A stretch of DNA of 9,531 nt, from the NCBI GenBank assembly GCA_964507395.1, contig CAZDQE010000074.1, forward strand, positions 1 to 9,531. The letters are read 5' to 3'. Source of the stretch: SIG575 sp964507395. Lineage in GTDB: Bacteria; Bacillota; Clostridia; Oscillospirales; Acutalibacteraceae. Position 1 is the stretch's first letter. Every line of letters begins with the position of its first letter. A program made the translations under genes and the position numbers. Positions 1 to 6,121 of this stretch are shown here, piece by piece. Below the pieces are notes generated by a model. It searched no databases and was not told where the DNA came from. It saw only the letters and a list, made by a program, of their open reading frames with translations.

Positions 1-194
1 GTTTCGTCATCCTGCTGTGCACATTCTGCACAGTCACAGATTTCGCCGTCTTCATCAAAGCAACAGATGTCTTCGCACTCTTCACATGTGCAAACATCCT
101 TCTTACAACAATATTTTTTAACAAGATAATAAGCTGCTGCAACAACACCCGCAACTGCTACGATAGCACCGATTATTTTAAGAGCCTTTTTCAT
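1..194 (-). CDS. Small membrane-anchored cysteine-rich acidic protein (partial, C-terminus off the left edge)
   Basis: The frame starts at an ATG (194-192) preceded by a strong GGAGGTAA ribosome site 8 bp upstream, and stays open to the window edge, giving 64 visible residues. The N-terminus (MKKALKIIG) leads into one hydrophobic segment at about residues 7-25, followed by KK and a short soluble part. From residue 29 on it holds ten cysteines (CC, C, CxxC-like spacings, CC, CxC, C) mixed with many Asp and Glu. There is no obvious AxA signal-peptidase site, so I read it as a single-pass membrane anchor with the Cys-rich acidic domain outside or at the membrane face. Such a domain could bind metal or form disulfides, but no known domain is recognised. 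It lies 100 bp downstream of the sulfhydrylase gene on the same strand, with no terminator between, yet has its own promoter. The gene is likely real because of the RBS, promoter and composition; its function is unknown. Confidence 0.8.
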   Translation of the reverse strand, partial: MKKALKIIGAIVAVAGVVAAAYYLVKKYCCKKDVCTCEECEDICCFDEDGEICDCAECAQQDDE

Positions 195-220
195 TTGAGT
201 TACCTCCGTCAGAGTTTTAC

Positions 221-237
221 GGTATAAATTTTATACC
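221..237. promoter_or_regulatory. 17-bp perfect palindrome just downstream of the promoter (operator candidate)
   Basis: GGTATAA (221-227), ATT, TTATACC (231-237) form perfect 7-bp arms around a 3-bp centre. The palindrome lies a few bases after the predicted transcription start of the small gene. A third half-site, TTATACC, occurs at 251-257 and overlaps the -10 box. The position suits repressor binding. It is A/T-rich without a T-tract, so an intrinsic terminator is unlikely. The binding protein is unknown, and the half-site also resembles a -10 box, so it may be a second weak promoter instead. Confidence 0.35.
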
Positions 238-249
238 ATTTATATCTAC

Positions 250-277
250 ATTATACCGCCAAAAATCCAAAAGTCAA
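250..277 (-). promoter_or_regulatory. Sigma-A-type promoter for the cysteine-rich small gene
   Basis: On the minus strand there is a TTGACT -35 (277-272), a 16-bp spacer and a perfect TATAAT -10 (255-250), 56 bp before the start codon at 194. Transcription should begin near 243. The promoter sits just past the stop codon of the upstream sulfhydrylase gene, so the small gene can be expressed alone as well as by read-through. Confidence 0.6.
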
Positions 278-294
278 TATTTGTCAAATAAAAT

Positions 295-1569
295 TTACAT
301 TTGTGATGCTTCAATTGCCTGTGCGATATCGGAAATAATGTCGTCTGCATCTTCGATACCTACTGAGAATCTGATAAGGTCCTCTGCAACACCTGCTTCT
401 TCAAGCTGAGAAGATGTGAGCTGTCTGTGAGTTGTGCTTGCAGGATGAAGGACACATGTTCTGCAGTCTGCAACGTGTGTTGCGATCGTTGCCAGCTTCA
501 GTGAATCCATGAATTTTGTAGCTGCTTCTCTTCCGCCCTTAATGCCGAAGGAAACAACTCCGTTTGTGCCGTTTGGCATATATTTCTTAGCAAGGTTATA
601 ATATTTGTTGCTTTCGAGACCGGGATAATTTACCCATGCAACATTTTCATTTGCTTCAAGGAACTTGGCGACCTTAAGAGCGTTCTCACAATGTCTCGGA
701 ACTCTGAGGAAAAGTGTTTCAAGACCGATATTCAGAAGAAATGCGTTGTGAGGAGAGGGGATTGAGCCCAAATCTCTCATAAGCTGTGCAACGCATTTTG
801 TGATGTATGCGCCTTTGCCGAAACGCTCAGCATAAATAATGCCGTGGTATGAATCGTCAGGAGTTGTAAGTCCCGGATATTTGTCGGATTTTGTCCAGTC
901 AAAGTTACCGCTGTCAACAATAACACCGCCAACCTGTGTTGCATGGCCGTCCATGTATTTTGTTGTTGAGTGAGTTACAATGTCTGCACCGAATTCAAAA
1001 GGTCTGCAGTTGATAGGCGTGGGGAATGTGTTGTCAACGATAAGGGGAACACCGTGAGAGTGTGCAACCTTTGCGAAAAGCTCGATGTCAAGAACATTCA
1101 GCGAGGGGTTTGAAAGTGTTTCTGCAAAAACGACCTTTGTGTTTTCCTTGAAAGCTTCGTTCAGTTCTTCTTCAGTTGAATCGGGATTTACAAAAGTAAA
1201 GTCAATTCCCAGCTTTTTCATTGTAACTGAGAAAAGGTTGAAAGTACCGCCGTAAATTGCGGCTGATGCTACAACGTGGTCACCTGCCTGGCAGATGTTG
1301 AAAACCGAGTAGAAGGATGCAGCCTGACCCGATGAGGTAAGAACTGCTGCTACGCCGCCTTCAAGAGCTGCAATTTTTGCTGCAACTGCGTCGTTTGTAG
1401 GATTCTGAAGTCTTGTGTAGAAATAGCCTTCTGCTTCAAGGTCGAAAAGCTTACCCATTTCTTCACTGCTTTCATATTTGAAGGTTGTGCTCTGTACAAT
1501 GGGGAGGACTCTGGGTTCGCCGTTTTTAGGAGTATAGCCTGCGTGGAGACATTTTGTGTTTATTTTCAT
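295..1569 (-). CDS. metY: O-acetylhomoserine sulfhydrylase (aminocarboxypropyltransferase), PLP-dependent, MetY type
   Basis: This cytosolic PLP enzyme of the Cys/Met metabolism family is predicted to make homocysteine from O-acetylhomoserine and sulfide. From the ATG at 1569 it is 424 aa, the usual length for MetY and longer than cystathionine synthases or lyases (~380-400). The N-terminus MKINTKCLHAGY is typical. Visible fold-type I motifs are YTR near residues 51-53, SSGQAA (79-84), IYGGT with its Tyr at about 106, VDNTF with the PLP-contacting Asp at about 179, and HSTTKY with the Schiff-base Lys at about 204. The near-C-terminal RFSVGIED stretch carries the carboxylate-binding Arg. The frame can be extended to a TTG at 1602, but that would overlap the upstream gene's end. 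The ATG fits family N-termini, although its ribosome site (AAAGAAAGAAG) is weak, which suggests translational coupling. It lies 22 bp after the ApgM-like gene. Function is confident; the acyl group (acetyl or succinyl) is by family only. Confidence 0.93.
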   Translation of the reverse strand: MKINTKCLHAGYTPKNGEPRVLPIVQSTTFKYESSEEMGKLFDLEAEGYFYTRLQNPTNDAVAAKIAALEGGVAAVLTSSGQAASFYSVFNICQAGDHVVASAAIYGGTFNLFSVTMKKLGIDFTFVNPDSTEEELNEAFKENTKVVFAETLSNPSLNVLDIELFAKVAHSHGVPLIVDNTFPTPINCRPFEFGADIVTHSTTKYMDGHATQVGGVIVDSGNFDWTKSDKYPGLTTPDDSYHGIIYAERFGKGAYITKCVAQLMRDLGSIPSPHNAFLLNIGLETLFLRVPRHCENALKVAKFLEANENVAWVNYPGLESNKYYNLAKKYMPNGTNGVVSFGIKGGREAATKFMDSLKLATIATHVADCRTCVLHPASTTHRQLTSSQLEEAGVAEDLIRFSVGIEDADDIISDIAQAIEASQM

Positions 1570-1591
1570 TTCACATTCTTCTTTCTTTGAT

Positions 1592-2803
1592 TTATTTTGC
1601 AAGGAATTTCTTCATTACGTCAGGGCCGAATGATACGAAGTTTCCGCTTTCTGCCGCTGTTTTTTCATTGATTGAGGTGAAAGAGTTTTCTCTCTCGCCT
1701 TTTTTATGGTAAATCATGTAAGGCACGGGGTCTGATGAGTGAGTTGCCGTTTTGATCGGCGTAGGATGGTCGGGAAGAATGAGGATTTTGTAATCGTCAT
1801 ATTTTTCAAGACCGTCTATTATTACGGGTAAAACCTTTTCGTCAATAAGCTCGATTGAGCGGACTTTGTTTTCAGCTTCTCTTCTGTGACCGCATTCATC
1901 GGGAGCCTCAAAATGAACATAGACAAGGTCACAGCCCGAATCAAAATCTTCAACAGCCTGCTTTGCTTTACCTTCAAAGTTTGTGTCTATGTAGCCTGTT
2001 GCACCTTCAACATCGGGGGTTTTCATTCCTGCACACTGACCGATTCCCTTGAGGAGGTCAACTGCTGAAATAATACTTCCTTTAAGACCGAAGGTTTCTT
2101 CAAAAGAGGGAAGCATGGGTTTCTTGCCCTCGCCCCAGAGCCAGATTGAGTTTGCGGGAAGCTTGCCTTCGCTCATTCGCTTGATGTTAACGGGATGCTT
2201 CATGAGAAAATCGTAGCTTTCCTTCATCATGCGGATAAGGTCTTTTGCATTGTCGCTGTCTGAAAGATACGGTCCCACGATCTGACCTGAAATATCATGG
2301 GGAGGTGTCATTGAGCCGAGGTCTACAGTTCCTTTGTGCCGGATAAGACAGTGTCTGTACTGAACGCCTGCATAAAACTTGAAAATATCGTTGCCGAAAT
2401 GCTCTTCTACAGATTTTATGATTTCTGCGGCCTCAGGAGTGGAAATGTCACCGCCCGAATAGTCAACCATGGTTTTGTCTTCGTAATTTTCTTCATCTGA
2501 CAGTGAAACGAGGTTGCATCTGAGAGCGATGTCGTCGTCAAGCATTTTGACACCGATGCTCACAGCCTCAAGAGGTGACCTGCCTGTGTAGTATTTTTTC
2601 GGGTCATAGCCCAGAACGCTCAGGTTTGCAACGTCACTTCCGGGTTTCAGACCGTCAGCTACAGTTTTCACAAGACCGATTTCTCCTTTTCGGGCAAGAC
2701 GGTCAAAATTCGGTTTGTTTGCCGCTTCCATTGGCGTTTTGCCGCCCAACTCTTCAACGGGAAGGTCTGCCATTCCGTCATAGAGTATGACTGCGTATTT
2801 CAT
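1592..2803 (-). CDS. ApgM-family enzyme: cofactor-independent phosphoglycerate mutase or proposed homoserine kinase
   Basis: The 403-aa product belongs to the archaeal-type 2,3-bisphosphoglycerate-independent phosphoglycerate mutase family of the alkaline phosphatase superfamily. Metal-site motifs are complete: YDGM with Asp9, the likely catalytic Ser62 in DVANLSVLGYDP, His169 in TPPHD, Asp302 and His306 in APDECGH, Asp345-His346 in LPDHPTP, and His355 in THSSDP. The start is the ATG at 2803, nine bases after AAGGAG; the frame also extends to a TTG at 2812 that would sit directly on the ribosome site. The family includes a subgroup (TIGR02535) named 'proposed homoserine kinase' because its genes cluster with threonine-pathway genes. 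The neighbour 22 bp downstream is an O-acetylhomoserine sulfhydrylase, which favours that role, with O-phosphohomoserine as product. The two activities cannot be separated by reading alone, so no symbol is given. Family membership is near certain. Confidence 0.9.
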   Translation of the reverse strand: MKYAVILYDGMADLPVEELGGKTPMEAANKPNFDRLARKGEIGLVKTVADGLKPGSDVANLSVLGYDPKKYYTGRSPLEAVSIGVKMLDDDIALRCNLVSLSDEENYEDKTMVDYSGGDISTPEAAEIIKSVEEHFGNDIFKFYAGVQYRHCLIRHKGTVDLGSMTPPHDISGQIVGPYLSDSDNAKDLIRMMKESYDFLMKHPVNIKRMSEGKLPANSIWLWGEGKKPMLPSFEETFGLKGSIISAVDLLKGIGQCAGMKTPDVEGATGYIDTNFEGKAKQAVEDFDSGCDLVYVHFEAPDECGHRREAENKVRSIELIDEKVLPVIIDGLEKYDDYKILILPDHPTPIKTATHSSDPVPYMIYHKKGERENSFTSINEKTAAESGNFVSFGPDVMKKFLAK

Positions 2804-2810
2804 ATATATC

Positions 2811-2818
2811 AACTCCTT
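2811..2818 (-). promoter_or_regulatory. Ribosome binding site that fixes the ApgM-like start
   Basis: AAGGAGTT on the minus strand. GGAG is nine bases before the ATG at 2803, while the in-frame TTG at 2812 overlaps the site itself, so the ATG is the real start. Confidence 0.75.
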
Positions 2819-2842
2819 GTGGAAATAAAATTCTTCTAATAT

Positions 2843-2872
2843 ATCATATCATATTTGCCTTCATAAAATCAA
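2843..2872 (-). promoter_or_regulatory. Likely promoter of the ApgM-like/metY operon
   Basis: On the minus strand TTGATT (2872-2867) and TATGAT (2848-2843) are 18 bp apart, followed by a short leader of about 33 nt. The divergent intergenic region is very A/T-rich, so similar hexamers can arise by chance. The leader is too short for a SAM riboswitch or T-box, so no RNA-based methionine control is visible. Confidence 0.45.
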
Positions 2873-2914
2873 CATATAGTTATATGAAAATAAATATTTT
2901 TTAATTGTTATTTA

Positions 2915-2943
2915 TAGACAATAATTATAACTTGTGGTATAAT
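2915..2943 (+). promoter_or_regulatory. Strong extended -10 promoter of the glycyl radical enzyme operon
   Basis: TAGACA (2915-2920, one mismatch to TTGACA), a 17-bp spacer, then a perfect TATAAT (2938-2943) preceded by TGG, which is an extended -10. Predicted start is near 2950, leaving a leader of about 24 nt. A second TATAAT occurs 11 bp further on (2949-2954) and may be an alternate -10. No regulator gene or clear operator palindrome lies next to it. Confidence 0.7.
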
Positions 2944-2973
2944 TTGACTATAATAGGTTAATATGGTGATTTT

Positions 2974-3732
2974 ATGAAAATCAAAGTTTTACACAGAGGG
3001 TTTAATTTTTCTCAGGACGGCCCCGGTAACAGACTTGTTTATCATCTGCAGGGGTGTAATTTTTTCTGCCCCTGGTGTTCAAATCCTGAAAGCATCGCCG
3101 TGAACGGAACGAAAATGTTTTCGGAGGGGAAAGAGAAGCTTTCCTGTACGGAGTATGATACAGATGAGGTTTTTGCTGAGATCCTTTCGGGAAAAATGAT
3201 GATGTTCTCGGGCGGAGGAGTAACCTTTACAGGCGGTGAGCCTACGGTACAGTTTGAGGCGACGAAAGAGCTTCTTGAAAAATGCAGAGAAGCGGGAATA
3301 AATACTGCGATTGAATCAAATGCATCTCATGCACACTTCTGTGAACTCAGCGAACTGATTGATTATATGATTGTTGACCTGAAGCATTATAACTCAGAAA
3401 AACACAAGGCGGTAATCGGTGCATCAAACGAAAAAACGATTGACAACATAAGAGAAATTTCAAAGCAGAGAGATCAGCTTCTTATACACATTCCGCTTGT
3501 GGGCGGATTCAATTCATCGGCAGATGATGCGGAAAAATTTGCGGAGCTTATCAGAAGCTTCGGCAATGAAAAAATTGATGTTGAAGTTTTGCGGTATCAT
3601 GAATACGGCAGGGACAAATGGACACAGTGCGGTATGGAGTACAGAATGACCGATGCTCACGTGTCAGATGAAGAGTACATACAATTCGTTGATATTCTCA
3701 GAAACAACGGAATTTCTATAATCAAAACATAA
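2974..3732 (+). CDS. Glycyl radical enzyme activating enzyme (radical SAM, minimal PFL-AE-like form)
   Basis: This 252-aa cytosolic radical SAM protein should bind one [4Fe-4S] cluster and S-adenosylmethionine and abstract hydrogen from the glycine of its partner enzyme encoded next door. The cluster motif is CNFFCPWC with Cys28, Cys32 and Cys35 (CX3CX2C). The activase-type GGGVTFTGGEP lies at about 80-90, with Gly87-Gly88-Glu89 contacting the methionine part of SAM. A VDLKHYNSEKHK segment at 134-145 matches the DxKH signature of this family, and a YHEYGRDKW segment follows near 208-216. There is no ferredoxin-like eight-cysteine insert after the cluster motif; only Cys58 occurs in that region. 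The size and layout therefore match pyruvate formate-lyase activase rather than the longer activases of most GRE dehydratases. The ribosome site (GGTGAT, 2965-2970) is weak. It is first in the operon, 13 bp before the enzyme gene. Confidence 0.93.
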   Translation: MKIKVLHRGFNFSQDGPGNRLVYHLQGCNFFCPWCSNPESIAVNGTKMFSEGKEKLSCTEYDTDEVFAEILSGKMMMFSGGGVTFTGGEPTVQFEATKELLEKCREAGINTAIESNASHAHFCELSELIDYMIVDLKHYNSEKHKAVIGASNEKTIDNIREISKQRDQLLIHIPLVGGFNSSADDAEKFAELIRSFGNEKIDVEVLRYHEYGRDKWTQCGMEYRMTDAHVSDEEYIQFVDILRNNGISIIKT

Positions 3733-3736
3733 AGGG
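3731..3736 (+). promoter_or_regulatory. Ribosome binding site that chooses the GRE start
   Basis: AAAGGG overlaps the activase stop codon. It directly abuts an ATG at 3737 but is nine bases from the in-frame ATG at 3746, so the second ATG is the better start. The overlap with the upstream stop suggests translational coupling. Confidence 0.6.
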
Positions 3737-3745
3737 ATGATTAGC

Positions 3746-6118
3746 ATGATAATCAAAGAAATCTACAAACAGAATGAAATTACTGAGAAGGCAAAGGCTC
3801 TTTTTAAAGAGGAAAGAAGTCTTATGCGCCTTGACGGCTGGCTCATTGCAAGAGAGACGGCATATCTTCACAGTGAAGAATTTGCATCGCTTGACAAAGA
3901 AATGAGGGCGGCAAAAGAGCTTGAAGCAATCATTGAAAGACTTCCTCTTTCAATCAGCGATAACGCAGTTTTTGCAGGCACACAGAGAGATGCTTTTGCA
4001 AGAAGCTATGCTCTTATCAATCCTGCTTTCCGTGTTGAAACTTTCTCAGGCTACTGCGATCCTACTGCGGTTTACAATGACATTGAGCCTAATGAGGAAT
4101 TCCCCAAGGAGAGAATTGATGCTGTCAGAGAGTTCACAAAGAAAACAGACTACGTAAGAACTCTTACGGAAATGTATGATAAATACGAAGATTACACAGG
4201 CGAGGTTGCTTTCTTTATCGAGCAGGTAACAGGACATCTTATTCCTGATTTCAGACCGGTTCTCAGGTTCGGTCTTGATAAGATTATCGGTGACATCAAA
4301 GATAAGCTTGCAAACGAAACAAACGAAAAAAAGAAAACAAACTATGAAGCTTTCATAATCACTCTTGAAAGCACAAAGAGATTGGCTGAAAGATATGCAG
4401 AAATTGCTGAGAGCAAAACGGCTTCTGCAGATGATGACAGAAAAGCTCAGCTTTCGCTTCTGGCTTCAACTCTTCGCAAAGTTCCGGCTTCGGGAGCGGA
4501 AAGTCTTTACGAAGCTATTCAGTCGTTTATGCTTTTGTGGCAGGTAATGTGTCTTGAACAGGCTCCCAACCCCTTCGCTTTCTCAGTCGGTAATGCTGAC
4601 AGAATTTTTGAGCCTTACAGACAGATGAGCGGTGAGGACAGAGAAACTGCAGCAGAGCTTCTCAAGCATTTCCTTGTATTCTTCAATGTTGCAGACAGAA
4701 GCTGGGCAATTTCTCAGAGCGTTCTTGTAGGCGGTAAAGCAAATGACGGCACAGACCTGACGAACGAAACATCTTATGCGCTTATGGATGCTTACTATGA
4801 CATGAATCTGCCTCAGCCTATTCTTTCCGCAAAGCTACATAAAAACACACCTGAAGAAATGTACCGCGAGATGGGTAAATTCTTCTTTACTCCCGGAGTG
4901 CTTACTCCTTCGCTTTTCAATGACGATGCACTTTTTGCAGTTCTTAAAAATGCAGGCAAAGATGCAGAAGATTTAGAGGACTATTCTGTTGCAGGCTGTC
5001 AGGAGCCTCTTATCATGGGTAAAGACAACGGCAACACAACAAACTCATGGTTCAATATGCCGAAAATCCTTGAGCTTGTTCTCAACAACGGCTGTTCGAC
5101 GATTACGGGCAAAAAGATTGACACCGTGACTGCGGAAACAGATGCAAAGAAGCTTCTTCGGAATATCAGAGAAGAATTCTATAAAAACGCAGATTACTTT
5201 GCAGATAAAATGTGCGATGCTGCAAACGGAGCGTCAATCGCAATTTCAGAGCTTCCCGTTCCTTTCCTCAGCGTATTTATGGGCGGTATTGAAAGCGGTA
5301 TTGATATGCGTGACACAAAAGAGCAGGGCACAAAATATAACGGCAGCGGATGTCTTATCCACGGTCTTTCAATTATCGCAGACTCCTTTGTTGCGATCGA
5401 CTGTTTCCTTAAGGATTATCCCGACGATGCAGAAAGACTTCTGAATGCGCTGAGAAATAACTTTGAGGGCGAAGAGGAGCTGAGAGAATATCTTCAGTCT
5501 TGTCCTAAATTCGGGAACAACAACGTTGTTGTTGACAGAGAAGCGGCAGAAATCGCATCAAAGATTTCGGACATGATATCATCAAAGAAAAACTATCTGG
5601 GCAATCCCTTCCGTCCCGACTGGTCCAGCCCCTCAACACATCTGACATACGGCTACTGGGTGGGTGCAACTCCCGACGGCAGAAAGGCACGCGAACAGCT
5701 CGGCTACGGTGTCGACCCCCTTTACGGCGAAGCAGGCTCGGGTCTTGGCTTCAGAATGTTGTCAACCTTCAAGCTGCCCTTTGAAAAATTCTGCGGAGGA
5801 TATGCTTCACACTTCGGTGTTGACCCCAAATTCTTTACAGGTAAGGAATATGAGGATAAGGGCGCAGATTTTGGCGAAAGAGTTATTTCTCCGCTCTTCT
5901 TCAACGACTTGAACGAGGATATTTCACCGTTCTATCTTTATGTGAATGTTACAACGCCCGAAACCCTTCGTAAAGTTCTTGCAGATCCTCAGAAATATGC
6001 TCCCGGCGGAGTTTATATTATGAGAATCCACGGAACGTTCGTAAACTTCCTTGATTTGTCACCGGCGATTCAGCAGGATATAATCAAACGTCTGGATTTG
6101 GAATCAACGAGGTTATAA
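3746..6118 (+). CDS. Glycyl radical enzyme of the dehydratase/lyase type, divergent subfamily, substrate unknown
   Basis: The 790-aa product has the layout of the pyruvate formate-lyase/glycerol dehydratase family. The PFL-like barrel domain includes a QVTGHLIPDFRPVL segment near 160-173, where other dehydratases have an active-site His. The thiyl Cys418 lies in VAGCQEP with Glu420 two residues later; the C-x-E pair is typical of dehydratases and C-O or C-S lyases, whereas true PFL has two adjacent cysteines. A TPDGRKAREQL segment follows at about 642-652. The C-terminal glycyl loop reads RIHGTFVNFLDL with radical Gly763; most family members read RVxGY. The region 655-700 and the GGVYIM lead-in before the loop are also unlike common subfamilies. 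Neighbours are its activase and a sugar kinase 3 bp downstream. I infer radical dehydration or C-O cleavage of a polyol or sugar-like compound. The family is certain, the reaction is not. Confidence 0.93.
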   Translation: MIIKEIYKQNEITEKAKALFKEERSLMRLDGWLIARETAYLHSEEFASLDKEMRAAKELEAIIERLPLSISDNAVFAGTQRDAFARSYALINPAFRVETFSGYCDPTAVYNDIEPNEEFPKERIDAVREFTKKTDYVRTLTEMYDKYEDYTGEVAFFIEQVTGHLIPDFRPVLRFGLDKIIGDIKDKLANETNEKKKTNYEAFIITLESTKRLAERYAEIAESKTASADDDRKAQLSLLASTLRKVPASGAESLYEAIQSFMLLWQVMCLEQAPNPFAFSVGNADRIFEPYRQMSGEDRETAAELLKHFLVFFNVADRSWAISQSVLVGGKANDGTDLTNETSYALMDAYYDMNLPQPILSAKLHKNTPEEMYREMGKFFFTPGVLTPSLFNDDALFAVLKNAGKDAEDLEDYSVAGCQEPLIMGKDNGNTTNSWFNMPKILELVLNNGCSTITGKKIDTVTAETDAKKLLRNIREEFYKNADYFADKMCDAANGASIAISELPVPFLSVFMGGIESGIDMRDTKEQGTKYNGSGCLIHGLSIIADSFVAIDCFLKDYPDDAERLLNALRNNFEGEEELREYLQSCPKFGNNNVVVDREAAEIASKISDMISSKKNYLGNPFRPDWSSPSTHLTYGYWVGATPDGRKAREQLGYGVDPLYGEAGSGLGFRMLSTFKLPFEKFCGGYASHFGVDPKFFTGKEYEDKGADFGERVISPLFFNDLNEDISPFYLYVNVTTPETLRKVLADPQKYAPGGVYIMRIHGTFVNFLDLSPAIQQDIIKRLDLESTRL

Positions 6119-6121
6119 GAT

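Noticed and set aside
1570..1602. Longer metY starting at a TTG at 1602
   Set aside because: The extra 11 residues (MQNKSKKEECE) are not family-like and would overlap the upstream stop region; the ATG at 1569 matches typical MetY N-termini.
2804..2836. SAM riboswitch or T-box upstream of the homoserine/methionine operon
   Set aside because: The predicted leader is only about 33 nt and A/T-rich, too short for either, and no conserved stems are seen.
4950..5010. Pyruvate formate-lyase as the identity of the glycyl radical enzyme
   Set aside because: True PFL needs two adjacent active-site cysteines. This protein has one cysteine preceded by Gly and followed by Gln-Glu, which is the dehydratase/lyase pattern.
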